From the NCBI GenBank assembly GCA_029204225.1, contig MU832043.1, forward strand, positions 1-64,000: DNA of 64,000 bases, read 5' to 3'. This document shows, in pieces, positions 26,452-37,720 of the stretch. The stretch is from Diphasiastrum complanatum. Taxonomy: Eukaryota; Streptophyta; Lycopodiopsida; Lycopodiales; Lycopodiaceae. The notes beneath the pieces were generated by a model. The model was not told the origin of the DNA. It saw only the letters and a list, made by a program, of their open reading frames with translations, and ran no database searches. Each line of letters opens with the position of its first letter. Positions within the stretch are counted from its first letter, which is position 1. The translations under genes and the position numbers were made by a program.

Positions 26452-28598
26452 TTAAACATTTTTGTCCTCAAAAATGAAGACGCTTGTCTGATCAGCTTGA
26501 TCGCCTTGGCAAAGTAGTCATGATTAAGGATGTGTCGTCCAAAAATGTGTTGCCTCATTACAGATCCAAAGCTGTCGAATTGAATCCATTTTGCTAGCTT
26601 CAGGCTGTAATCCTTGTTCCCATGAAAGAAAAATGATGGTTGAAGAAAAGTTTGATGAAGCACCATATTGCTTGTTGGCAACCAATCGACAGAGTGAATC
26701 ACCGCAATATTCTCTTTTGTCTGCTTCCTCGACTTCATAACAAATTGGATGCTTATCCAATTCCCTTGGATTCTTGGTTTTGTGTTGCATCTGGCTCTTC
26801 TACCGTAGCTGGCAATCCATGTTGTTTAACCAACTTGATGAAGAACATTATAATTCTTCCATGAGCAATGGTAGTCATGAATTGTTGTTCAAATATAAAT
26901 GCTCTATACGAAGTAGTCGGCATGAATATTGAAATTCGGTCGTATGGTGAAACCTAATTCTAGGCATACTGTTGACCGAAATATTTTTTTTTTCAAATTT
27001 GGTCAATACCTCATTCATAGGTGGTTGTGAATATTTGAATTGATTGACCTCAAAAATGGACTCTTGTCTTGAAATATAAAATTTGCAGTTGCCCATATAA
27101 ATCGTTGGAGCATCAATCCCAATTAGTGAAAATACATTCCAAAGTTGAACCAGGGATTTGATGGTTCGATTCTTCCAAATAACCATTGATGAACAATCAT
27201 TGTTGACATTACTCAAATGAAGATTGATCACATTAGAGTCCATTGAGCAATGTAAATATCTCCAAAGAAACTGATATAGATTGTTGGCATGTTTTAAAAT
27301 CAGCTTCCTATCATCGTTTCGCTCATCCGCTTCATCATTATCACTTTGCTCATTTTCATCTTCAGAAATTTCTTCACTTTCCTGTACTTGTTTTGGTTGT
27401 CGATCCATTGATGCTTTAGTGTATACACTCACCTTTTGAATCCGCATCTTCATTTCCTCAAACCATCTAGATTGTTCTTCTTTTCTTTTAGCTTCCAACT
27501 TAAGTCTTTGTTCTTGTTGCTCGTACTTTAAAACATATTCCATATTTCCCTTAATCGGAACTCATGTTGGGGAGAAGTAGTTTGTAAATAGTTTTCTACA
27601 ATGCTCCGATATTGAGGTTGTAAGTCATATATATAACATTGTACAAGATATACTTCTCCATAATCGAATACTGGGATCATTTGTTGGAATTCTCTATTGT
27701 ACTTAGCAACTATAGTTGTGTGGTCCAAAGAACACCATTGGATGAAGTCAGATCGATTGAAGATCTGTCTACAAACTCTTTTGAAAGTTAACTAGATCTT
27801 AGAAAGAAAGTCATGAACGATGTTCCACCATGACTGAACACGTCCTTGGAAACCCGATGAAGCAAAGAAAACTATATCAATGTCACCAATACCTCCACTA
27901 TAGTAGAAGTTATAATCCAGATCCTCTAGCCAATTGTCTACATTAATGGAGTGGATGCTTTCATCAAAGGTAGGACTAATGCATTCAGGCAGTCGTTGGT
28001 TGTAATAATAAGGTTTCCGTTGAGCGGTGACTTTCCACCATTCATTGATATGGTTTGTAGATAAGTGCTCCAAAGCAAGTACACAATCCATCATATTGTG
28101 CAACTCCATAAAACTAGCGGCATAAATGGATTTGGAAAGAGTTGGTTGAAGCACATTCTTTATAGGCATTTGAAGGAAACCCACATAGTAGTTCAAACTT
28201 TTTCTATACTCAAATTTTGTCTTCTGAACCAATGCCAAGAATTGCTGATTGAATTGTTGTACAAAACCAGTTTGTTTAAGAGATTCGAATAATTTCTCAT
28301 AAAACCTGGTAATACTATTAATGAAAGCAATTTTGAATTGACTCCAAAGCTTTGTGCTCAAATGTGCTTGAGTATCCCACCATGCTCAAACTTGTCCTTG
28401 AAAGCACAATGGAGCGAAATAGATTTTATCTTCTTCAGTATAATGGCGCTGACGAAAATAGGCCTCTAATTCAATCAACCAATCATCAATGTTAATTGAA
28501 CTTGGTTGTCTGTCAAATACAAGGTTGTAACATACGATTTCAGATTGTATTTCATCAATAGACGAAAATTGAATGTTTTGACTATAACGGTCCATCAT
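26452..28598 (-). mobile_element. gag-only LTR element with two tandem gag-like modules
   Basis: One minus-strand frame runs from 28598 to 27528, broken by TGA near 28383 and TAG near 27790; a frameshift near 27540 leads into a second frame to 26875. Module 1 (from 28510) has INIDDWLIELEAYFRQ, IYFAPLCFQGQV, AWW, then FVQQFNQQFLALVQKT. Module 2 (from 27950) has INVDNWLEDLDYNFYY, VFFASSGFQGRVQSWW, then IVAKYNREFQQMIPVF. Both match the layout of Ty3-type gag capsid (W..L...F, FQG.V..WW, Y...F). A charged helix (EQQEQRLKLEAKRKEEQ, about 27520) follows. No protease, RT or integrase is seen before the polypurine tract at 26451, so the element is non-autonomous or heavily deleted. A host gene derived from gag is a less likely alternative given the LTR. 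Confidence 0.65.
26875..27543 (-). pseudogene. C-terminal frame of the gag-only element
   Basis: This 222-codon open frame starts one frame away from the gag modules, so its apparent Met is probably internal. It begins with a Glu/Lys/Gln-rich helix likely to form a coiled coil, then an acidic run (SEDENEQSDNDEADERNDD), then a segment I do not recognise. There are no zinc knuckles and no DTG/DSG protease motif. Confidence 0.5.
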
Positions 28599-29215
28599 TA
28601 ATGACTAGTGAAGACTTGTGGACTATGAATTCACCGTCTGAAATTTATTCAGAGTGGTATTTTACAAGCTGGTAAAATTGCTCTTCTCCACTCACTTAAA
28701 AATTTTGAGTTTGTGAAGAATAAAGTGGCTGCGAATGGAAAGTGTAACAGAAAAAAATGAAGTAGTAGTTTAGTTCAATTTGTCACTACGAGCAATTTTG
28801 CTTTTTATAGTGTCGAATTTCGAACTCAAACGGAAAAAATATGAAGATTTGAAAATTACTAATGGAAACACAAAAAGACTGACTCAAGAAAAGGGGTCTT
28901 GAAAAAAAATTCAAAAAGTAATAATTACACAATTTTAATAACTTAGCAGTGTTAGACTCATCTTTCTTATCACCTTTTCTTTTTAAAACACTGGGATCTG
29001 AGCTCAAACAAAGAAGTTATGGGCGCTCAAAGAATGAGAAGGAAAAATGAGCATTCACTTAGAAAAGGGGGTATAAATTTTTTTTTACAAATTGAATTCA
29101 ATAAAACTTTGAAATCCTCGAAATGTTTTTGTGCTCGAAAAAAATTTTGAAGGAACTGTAGGAAATTACAAAATTTACAGCAAACAAAAAATTTCGGGCA
29201 CGAGTGTAGGGAGGG
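28599..29215. other. AT-rich leader or flank
   Basis: Lies on the 5' side of the gag-only element and may be its leader. No gene is supported and no primer-binding site was found. Confidence 0.35.
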
Positions 29216-29650
29216 GAACTAGAGAGAGAAGGTAGAGAGAGAAAAAAGTAGAGAGAGAGAGGGATCTCAACCGGAGGGAGAGGTTAGAGAGAGAGAGGGA
29301 TCTCAACCGAAGGAGGGAGAAGGGATTAGAGAGAGAACAATCTCAACCAAAGGAGAGAGAACGGGTAGAGAGAGAGAGAGCTCGACCGAAGCACAGAGAA
29401 CTGGTAGAGAGAGAGGAGGTAACCGAATGGTAGAGAGAGAAAGGAGATAACCGAATCATGGCATATAGAGAGAGAGGAGGTAATCGAATTAGCGTGTAGA
29501 GAGAGAGAGAGAGGAAGTAACCGAATGGTAGAGAGAGAAAGGAGGTAACCGAATCACGATGTAGAGAGAGAGAGAACTCGACCGAAGGAGAGAGAGAGGC
29601 TATAGAGAGAGAGTAAACTCGACCGATGGAGAGAGAGAGAGAGGAAAAAA
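29216..29650. repeat. GA-rich minisatellite with ACCGAA spacers
   Basis: Runs of (GA)3-7 alternate with short spacers, mostly (A)ACCGAA(T/G) or CTC(A/G)ACCGA. Units are about 20-40 bp and uneven, more than ten in all. The minus-strand Ser/Leu-rich frame at 29343-29690 is a by-product of this composition. Confidence 0.85.
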
Positions 29651-30360
29651 AGATTTTAACTTGTCTACATAGAATCTTCCTACATTGCAATGATCGTGAG
29701 GATCCAAGACTCAGTTTGGCTCAAAGGGCAGATCTAGAAACTGAGATATAAGTCAAGTTAGAGATACTCTAGAGAACACATGAAATGCGCACAAGGAGAC
29801 CTATAGTTCTAGAAGAGATCCAAGTTGGTGTAGATTACTTTCGATTCTCTCTTTTTGATGCAGTTTGCACGACTTATAGATATGCTGAGAATTCTCTACA
29901 TGATTATGGGTGAAGCTGGCAAATATGATGATTGACATCAAATATAATATAGATGAGATTCTAGGGCTCGATCCCAAGTGAGTACAAGATCTCACCATCA
30001 TTGATAAATCTTTAAGAGAGAGTGGTGATGTTCGAGTTGCTGATAGCAAGTTAAAGGATCTGGTACGTTTGGCAAAAACATTTTTGATTTCATCTTCGTG
30101 CCTTGGATGTTCGTCAGGAATCAATTGTTCATACAAAGGCTACAAAGGAGTGCATGAGATTGTTAGGCCTCGCTGAAAACTACAGTGCACTATCTGTATC
30201 AGAAAAAGTGTCAGAAATTGTTGAAGCTCTAAGTCTTCCTCCGCCAGTGGATCAAATTCAGAAGCTATGCAACAAAATGTCAGAGTCAACTCGACGAGTA
30301 GTGGATATTATCTGTGCATGCGCGGATGTCATGATACCATCAAATTCAGGAAGGAGCTGA
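29651..30360 (+). pseudogene. unrecognised broken coding sequence
   Basis: Several stretches look protein-like in changing frames: IVLEEIQVGVDYFRFSLFDA (about 29800), KYNIDEILGLDPK (about 29940), and VRVADSKLKDLVRLAKTF (about 30020), then a clean frame 30103-30360 ending SNSGRS and TGA with ECMRLLGLAENYSAL inside. The composition is unlike chance AT-rich DNA, so it may be a decayed copy of a host gene or a TE gene. I do not recognise the family and no flanking element claims it. Confidence 0.3.
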
Positions 30361-31286
30361 GCCGAGTAGCCGAAGGGAAGAGATGAGAGAAAGGGATAAA
30401 GAAGAGACCGAAGGGCATGGGCGCGCGGCAGGCTAGGGTTGTAGGTAGGTGGGGTTAGGTTTGTTTAGGTTTTTTTTTTTTTTGTTTTTTTCTAGTTAAA
30501 CATCGAAATGAAGAATTTGAAAAAAATTTACAATAGAAACAAAACTTCAAAGTTAAAAAATTGAAGTGCTTCTCTCTCACTTGCAAAAATCCACAAAAAA
30601 ATTTCAAAATTCTGGCAATTCAGACCCATCTCCACTAATTTGATCATAACTTTCTCAATATTGATCCAAATCGATCAAACTCAGTACCTCTGAAAAGCTA
30701 ACAACAAGCTCTATTAACATATAGTATCAAATCAATGATTGGAGGTGATTTGATCGGTCGAATTAATCACAAAACAGGGCTGAAAACTTTGAAGAAAGAA
30801 AAAATAACAAAACTAGAGCTACAAATCAAGATTTGTCATAACTTTTTGGATACTGATCCAAAATGACTTGCCATATCGATCAGATCAAAGCTAAAACAAT
30901 GCTCTAAAATCCTATGGAAAGAAACTTGAGATAAAAACAAATCAGATCTGAAAAATTCAAACAAACTGAAAGGAAAATTCTAGTCATCTATTTTGATAGC
31001 TTTTGGAAAAAGTGCAATAACTTTTGCATCTCCCTTGCAAATTGGTGAAAATTAAAGGTAAAACAAAGATCTACAAAGCTATTGAATCAAATTAATAATG
31101 AAAGACAAAATTAAATGATAAAAATTCGTCTGAACAGAACTTAAAAATTCAAAGTTAAAAACTAGCAAAAAGAAAGCTACAAAGCCATCCAAGTCCGCCA
31201 CTACCAGTCCTACAAGTGGATCTTCAGGTTCCTTATATATAGGAGAATACCCTAATCCCACAGTTGAGCAAGATAACTTTAGATGC
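30361..31286. other. AT-rich leader-like region
   Basis: No gene. The phrase TCATAACTTT followed by TGATCCAAA occurs twice (about 30645 and 30833), a pattern of the kind seen in LTR-element leaders. It may belong to the Gypsy relic that starts at 31287. Confidence 0.35.
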
Positions 31287-32460
31287 ATGAATGAGTGGGT
31301 GAAAGAAGCCCAAGCCCTAGATCAGACTAGAGAGGCAGCCCGAGAGCAAGACCAATATTATCTCGAAGGCGAGAACGATCAATGGCCTACCACTTCCCCT
31401 CGTTCCCTAGTAAATCCTATGTTACTATAGTTCATCCATGAAACCGGACAGAATGTGAATGAGCATTCTAGTTTCAAAGTCCCTTTCCATAACAAGGAAG
31501 AGGAGAAAAACCACATCGATGTCCTAGTCGATCTGTTGAGAAGTGATGTCAGAATGCCCTTAGGCACCTTACTCAAAATGCATCCGACCCTCTGGGAAGG
31601 ATTAAAACTTACATAGACGAACCAGGCAGTGAGAAACCAGAAGTGCACCCTACCAATTTGGTGCCATATGAAGAAGTAGAGAGATCGCACCCAGTCCACC
31701 AAGTAGGGGTAGGATGGGAGAAAGATGCCACACATGTGACCATTTTGATCATGCATCAAGGGTTTCCAAAAGAATCGGCCATAGTTGATGGAGGATCCGA
31801 AGTGAATATCATTTCCTCCAAACTTTATCACAAATGGGACCTTAAAGTGCTCCTTTTACCATCCGACTAGCTGACTTGGACTTGCCTGATTCTCCCCAAT
31901 CTTATAGTGTCCTACTAGGTAGACCTTGGCTCAGAACGTCCAAGTTCTTCATGGTTGAGTATGAATTGTATCGTACTGTAGAATTGTGATTCTGTAGCTA
32001 AGATCGATCCTGATACCTGGATCACGAAACCAACAGACCAAAGAGCCATGGCTTCAAGCTCTGCTACTACTATCCATTTTGATGAGGAGTCAAATGACGG
32101 ATGTCGTTGGAGGAGAATTGTCATCCGTGATGAGCTGCAAACCGATGTGGTAAACTAGACCAAAGCCTTAGTTATAGTGGATTGTCTTCAATTCGATGTT
32201 TCACCAGCTGAGCAATCTCCCAAGCGAAGGTTGACCATAGTCCCATTTTTTTATGAAGACGATATCCCAATCAAAATATTATCACAACCAGCAAAGAAAT
32301 CTAGCAAAGGCCATCAAGACTCCGTTTCATTTTTTATGATGAGCCTAGAGGCTATACCTCATGAGCCACTACAAGGAATTTGCGGTGAGAAAAAAATAGA
32401 GGTTCTTTAGATGTTCACCCTGGAAGAAAGTCAAGAGTATGAGGATGAGGATTTTCTCTG
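31287..32460 (+). pseudogene. Gypsy gag-protease remnant
   Basis: A gag-like start (MNEWVKEAQALDQTREAARE, 31287) is followed, after a stop, by SFKVPFHNKEEEKNHIDVLV and LLRSDVRMPLGTLLKMHP. The next frame holds an aspartic-protease signature, AIVDGGSEVNIISSKLY (about 31785), and then LPDSPQSYSVLLGRPWLR (about 31885), a typical end of Ty3/Gypsy retropepsin. Asp-Gly-Gly replaces the usual DTG/DSG. The frame changes at least twice. RT is not found downstream. Confidence 0.65.
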
Positions 32461-33300
32461 ATATGTAGATTCTGATTGTTTCAAGCCCACAACAACACTT
32501 GTCGCGATTTGCGACGTGTTTTGCGACATGATTTTACAAAAGCGAACGAAGATCCATGCTTTTCCAAGTGCCAAGCGGAACGACATCACCGGTGTTGCAG
32601 TGGGTCCTGCAACAGATTAGGGGCGGATAATGTTAGCGGATTCCACAGAATCCCCGGATGTCGAGCCAAGCTGAAGACACAGAGTATCTCTCACCTATGA
32701 TCGAGGAGGTCTCAGAAGGAGGGGAGCAGAAGCAGTTGAGAGCCGAGCATGAGAGCCGAGAAATTACTAGCTAGGATGACAGTGAATTCTCTATGTGAGC
32801 CTACGTGGTATATCTCAGAGAAGGAACGACCATGCAGGAGCTAGTAATATTTCCTAGGCATTGTAAATAAATGTAGACCACCTTAAATAATTTAGAGTGA
32901 GCCACCTTTTGATGGTGACCTCTAGTGGACGGGCAATTTCCACATGTAATTTCTAATTTGGTGGAATTGCCACTTGGGCTCCACATGGGCACCTCTCTTG
33001 TGAGGGAGCTTTGAATGTGTTGTCAAGTTCTCTTGAGTGAATAAAGAAGATCTTCCACGAGTTCTTGATGGTTGCTAAGCTCCTTGTTCATGGCAATGTT
33101 CTTGAGTGAAATTCCTATGAGCATGCTTTGATTTCCTTTGTGTTTGTGGATTAACTAGATTTCTTGCTGACTCTCTTGCTTTTAGTTGTGGATTAGATTT
33201 CATTTCTTAGATTTCAAATATATGCATTTTCATTGGGCCACATGGCGGACGAAATTAAGAAAAAAAATAAAAAACATCTATACAAAGGGTCTTTTTTTAT
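32461..33300. other. no gene seen
   Basis: Contains short frames without domains (for example 32476-32700). It lies between the Gypsy relic and a Copia integrase fragment and is probably TE non-coding DNA. Confidence 0.35.
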
Positions 33301-33990
33301 TTTTGAACTCCTCCAATGGCTAACTTTGTTGGCAATAGGTACTCAAAAAAAGACTTGGATGGTAAGAGTTCATTTGAGGTCCTTTTTGGTAAGAAGCCAA
33401 GGATGGAGCATTTGAAGATCTTTGGTAATACTTGCTATGTCAACTCATCTTTTGGATTTTTTGAAGGGAGTCTTTGTTGGCTATAGTGAAGTAAGGAAAG
33501 TTTATAGGGTTTACATTCCTAAGTCAAATAAAGTTCACATTTCTAAGGAAGAGGAGAATGTGGATAAGCTTGATGTTGTTGATGTAGATCAATCTAACAT
33601 TTTTGGTGTTGACGAAGTTGGTTCTTTGGATGGTGATTGTGGAATGCCTCTCCCAGTCAAGTTCTAAGAAGATCCCCAAGGGAAAGACGAAAGCCATCTA
33701 GGCTTACATATGACGAGAAGGGTAGGCAAGTTGAAGATACAAACTTTGCTTTACTCACATGTTTTGGTTCATCTTCTTGTCTAGATGATCCTATGCAAGT
33801 GGATGATGGTTTTCAAAGATTGGAAGCAACTAATGGATCTGGAAAATAGGTCTCAGTCGATGAATTTGATGGTCAAGTGGAAGATCAAGAGATTTGAGCA
33901 ATTTCATGTGAATATGTGCAAATTGTCAAGATATGGTAAACTAGCTACATTGTTATGCATCATTTCGATGTTGGAGTTGTCCTAGAATTC
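33301..33990 (+). pseudogene. Copia integrase C-terminal fragment
   Basis: Around 33315-33440 one reads SSFEVLFGKKPRMEHLKIFG then NTCYV, the Copia integrase tail ('P.....FG' block). KGVFVGYSEVRKVYRVYIP (33450 on) follows in another frame. Then comes the linker before RT, LRRSPRERRKPSRLTYDEKG (33665 on). RT itself is absent. No LTR could be assigned. Confidence 0.75.
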
Positions 33991-34716
33991 TTGGCTGGCA
34001 TTTTCTATGTTCTCAGCTTGCGTAGACATATTTTGGACTAATCGGAGACCAAGAGGAACCATTGATACAATCAATATTTGCAATGAAAAAAAATGTAAAA
34101 GATGAATGGATACCAAGAATATATCGTAAATATCAATGGATATTGATGTATCCTTCCTCAAAAGACTCTTTCTGAAAAAGAAAAAGATCGGATAACATAT
34201 ATAGAAGCTCTTGGAAAGGCATGATAATGGATTTCAAAGTATCAGTTGTCGGTCAATATATCACTGAAGTTTTAGTTCAGCATGCTTATCTTCACAAAGT
34301 GCTCAACATGCAGAATTTGAATCCAAATGATAAAAGAAAATGCAATTGTAAGTATACAGTTATTATGTACATATTCAGATAATTTTTTTTTACTATTAGC
34401 ATTTTCTTTATATTAAATTTTTCTTGCAATATTTTTGTTGGTTTTGTAGATTTGTATTAACTAAATTTCATTGAATGGCAAACAATTCAATTGATTGCAG
34501 GAATAATTGATGACATACATTTGGATATTAGTATTTTACAATATAAAGGTCGCTCTCCAAAATCCCTTTTAGAGAGGAGTTTTTTTTATGATCACTCGTA
34601 TATTCTTGATAACTTTAGTGAGTAGATTAGAGCCATATCTTCTACCAAATTTTTCAAGTGAGAAATGAATTTCTCCTGATGCAGCAATTTCAAAAAGTTT
34701 TTGATCTAGACTTTAT
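33991..34716. other. no gene seen
   Basis: AT-rich. Short broken frames around 34210-34340 and 34500-34600 look protein-like but show no known domain. Confidence 0.35.
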
Positions 34717-35190
34717 ATGGATATTCAAAGTATATTAAAATGTAATACTAGTTCAAAGAATAATAGATTAGAAAGGTATCTACCTTTTACTATTTTTGTT
34801 GATTTATTTTTCAAATGCAATGTTCGACGAACGAAAACAATGTTTATATGTAAGGATTTGAATAATGAAATAATCGTCGAGTTGTTGGATGATGGTTGGG
34901 ATACGAAACAAAATCAGCAAGTTGAGTGCAAAGTATGTAACTCATCAATGACATTAAGATATCACATCGAAAAACAAATGCTCACTTTGATGCTGTATTA
35001 TAGAAGATGGATGAAATGCAACAATGAGTGGAAGACACTTGATCAAGATTTTGCAATAAATCATCAACAGCAACCTCAAATAGCAGTGAAAAGAAATAAC
35101 AACATTTTTGCTATGGTTGAGGTTGAGGAAGATTGGTGTTTCAATCACATTCGATCAGAACTAGACATGTTGCAATTCGATCTACCTTAG
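34717..35190 (+). pseudogene. unrecognised 157-codon frame
   Basis: An open frame with two CxxC-type pairs spaced oddly (FKCNVRR, VECKVCNSSM) and a C-terminal acidic and aromatic end (EVEEDWCFNHIRSELDML). The last 28 codons are duplicated 229 bp downstream with the same stop. I do not recognise a family. It may be an exon of a DNA transposon or a host gene remnant. Confidence 0.3.
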
Positions 35191-35541
35191 TACTATCAAT
35201 TTCAATTGAATGGTGTAAAGGTACATTATGCCATATGAAAATTTTCGGTTTTTCTATTTCTTAGTGAATCAGTTCTACAAGATAAATGAACTTAAAGAAT
35301 TTCTCTTTTGCAAGTAAAACCATTCAATCTACATTCTTGCTATGGTTGAGGTTGAGAAAGATTGGTGTCACAATCACATTCGATCCGAACTAGACATGTT
35401 GCAATTTGATCTACCTTAGTACTATCAATTTCAATTGAATGGTGTAAGGTACATTATGCCATATGAAATTTTTCATTTTTTCTATTTCTTAGTGAATCAG
35501 TTTTACAAGATAAATGAACTTGAACAATTTCTCTTTTGCAG
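35108..35541 (+). repeat. tandem duplication, period 229 bp
   Basis: TTGCTATGGTTGAGGTTGAG starts both copies, at 35108 and 35337. The match covers the coding end, the TAG stop and about 120 bp beyond, up to CTTTTGCA(A/G)GTAA. A few per cent of bases differ, so it is not an assembly echo. Confidence 0.85.
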
Positions 35542-36802
35542 GTAAGAGCAAGGTAGGAAGATCATATAAAATCCAAAGACAGAGAAACATCCATTGAAAT
35601 TGAAGATCCATAGAATTTGAACAGTATAATTTTTTATTATGTCATATAATTTTTGGTATACATGATGTTTGATAATATATGAACCACTCAACTTGAGTAT
35701 CATTGTTCAAGCTGAGGGTCTTTCTTTTCTATGATCTCTAAATCCATTTCTCTAGCTGGAAGTAACTTTGGAGAAAAAACAATCTGTAATTGCAACTGGA
35801 CATAAATTTTCGATAACAAGTTTTATTGTCTCCTGCCATAAATGCATTATCTCCATTGGGGAGATATGCGGGCATTTGAATGCAAAAATCAAAAACACAA
35901 GTACATGTTATTAATCAAAAATAAGTTATTGAGAATTATGAATATCTGATTGTGATTGTGAATTAACAGATTACTTCTAGCAGATTCGGAAGCCTATTTT
36001 GTAGTGCAAGCAAGTTAAAAAAATATTTGGCATTGTAAACCGTATACCACAGAATCAAGCTGCTGGCAGGACTGCAGTGTTCAAATATATACGAATGTTA
36101 GAAAATAAATATTTTTTTAAGTGGAATATCGGATCGACATGCACGAGATGATATGGAAATTTACAAAGGCTACAACCGATATCAAATAAATATAAATGGA
36201 ATATCGAATCAGCGCGTACGATATGATATGAAAATTAACAAACACTACAAGTGCGTCGAACCGATATTAAATAAATTTTACCTCTGCATCAACCATTTTG
36301 AGCTTTGTATGGGCTTTTGCACCTGGTACTAGAAAGAGTTCCAATACTTTATTGATATGGCTCCTCGTTTTTTTTCTTGGTGTGTGCAATAGAGTTCATC
36401 TTTATACAAATTGGATTACACACACCCTCATCATTGACATATAAAAATAATGAGCACTGCAATCGGAAACCGACATGTTTTTTCAGGATCCATGTAAAAT
36501 CACAATTCATATAAAAAAATCATCTTAATAAAATCTGAAAAGCATGCACTTACTTGGTTATGTATAGGAGCATGAGCACTGGAGCCCCCAGTCTGACGTA
36601 TTTAAGCATATCAACGTGCAAGCTTTTAAAATCAGAGAAATCAAATGCAGCCATGAATTGTAGCGAAAACAATGCGACATCTATAAAAAGTGGGGTATGA
36701 AAAAATTCCATCCAATATTGAATGGCCTCCCCTCCTACATTGTCGCCTACATGTTATCCTTATTTTCTAATTCACCTATATCTAATTTACTAAGGGAAAG
36801 AC
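35542..36802. other. AT-rich DNA with a short tandem repeat
   Basis: No gene on the plus strand. About 36107-36275 carries two diverged units of roughly 75-85 bp sharing GGAATATCG(G/A)ATC, ATGATATG(G/A)AAATT and CCGATAT(C/T)AAATAAAT. Confidence 0.5.
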
Positions 36803-37222
36803 TTATATCTTTGGCATCTCAAAATTGTATTTAGAACCTAGAACTCTAAGATATGTATTTAGTACATATTTAGGAGAATTTACAAATGCAAGTGTAGGGG
36901 GTGCATGAAGTAACATAGATAAACCATAGAATGAATTGTCATTCAAAATTGAGTCGACCTTTAAATTTACAAAATGGTCTAACTCTTCTCCTGATGTTGG
37001 AGGGGGGGACGTAATATGGGGAGATGTAGGATGAGACTTAGGAGTGGAATCTTTAGGAGACTGAGATTTAGGAGACTGAGATGCTAGAAGAGGAGATTTA
37101 GGAGAAGAGGAATCTTTAGGAGGAGAAAAAAGAGACTGAGATGTAGGAGGAGAGGAATCTTCAGGAGGAGATTTTGAGGGAGAAGAACAAGGAGACCTCG
37201 AAGGAGATTTAGGTGAAACTAT
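36803..37222 (-). CDS. unrecognised Ser-Pro-Lys-rich frame (exon?)
   Basis: The minus strand is open for 139 codons between an upstream TAG (37223) and TAA (36803). There is no early ATG, so it is either an internal or last exon or a fragment. A splice acceptor gctagatag lies at its start. The first half repeats SP(K/P)-type units such as SPKSPSRSP and SQSPKSQSPKDS. The second half is not repetitive: GEELDHFVNLKVDSILNDNS, then YVLNTYLRVLGSKYNFEMPK. That mix of a disordered SP-rich region and a folded-looking tail resembles a real protein. Purine-rich repeats at 37000-37210 on the plus strand encode the SP-rich part. No family recognised. Confidence 0.4.
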   Translation of the reverse strand: MVSPKSPSRSPCSSPSKSPPEDSSPPTSQSLFSPPKDSSSPKSPLLASQSPKSQSPKDSTPKSHPTSPHITSPPPTSGEELDHFVNLKVDSILNDNSFYGLSMLLHAPPTLAFVNSPKYVLNTYLRVLGSKYNFEMPKI

Positions 37223-37707
37223 CTAGCTATTAGAATATCCTATAGAGGAGACGACTTTGAATAAATATTGTTTTCATCGTTTTTTTGTGCTTAAATAGGA
37301 CGAGCGTCCGTAATTATTGCCCTTGTGAATGTTGGAACATGGATTACGGCGACAATTAATGCTTCAATATTTTAATAAATATTGGTGGGTCTAGGCTAAT
37401 GATGATTCAAAAAGGCTAATAGTAGATCATTTAGTTAGAATTAAAGTTAGAATCACTGTGTTACTATACTGTGGGTCCTATCGATGGATAAGGATCAGTC
37501 GGCCTCGCCACGAGGCAAGTCGACGGAACACGCGTCCTGCCAACGGCAACCTGAATCATGCATGGGTTGCCTGAGTGAACAACTATATGTACAGTGTAAT
37601 TTCATTTTGTGAAATACAGTTGCTATGTGAGCTTGCTGAGGAGAGTGTTTTCTGTCTGTGTTACTGTGTAGCATGATCTGTGTTCCTGTGCAAAGCAAAT
37701 TCTAAGT
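37223..37707. other. probable 5' LTR region of Copia family C
   Basis: It lies directly upstream of a primer-binding site, so an LTR should end near 37698-37707. The start is unclear: TGTTGGAACATGG at 37329 and TGTTACTATACTG at 37459 are both possible. No 3' partner is in the window. Confidence 0.35.
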
Positions 37708-37709
37708 TG

Positions 37710-37720
37710 GTATCAGAGCC
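37710..37720 (+). other. primer-binding site, Copia family C
   Basis: TTGGTATCAGAGCCG (37709 on) matches the stretch complementary to the 3' end of initiator-Met tRNA used by plant Copia elements. It sits about 1.3 kb before the gag start, a long leader. Confidence 0.75.

Noticed and set aside
27528-28598. Domesticated host gag gene
   Set aside because: Two stops, a frameshift and an adjacent polypurine tract with an LTR point to a decayed element. Kept only as a remote alternative.
29216-29650. CRISPR array
   Set aside because: Repeat units are uneven GA runs without unique spacers of constant length, in a plant nuclear context.
37000-37210. Purine-rich minisatellite as a non-coding repeat only
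   Set aside because: The opposite strand is open and encodes ordered SP-rich units followed by a non-repetitive tail, so a coding origin explains it better.
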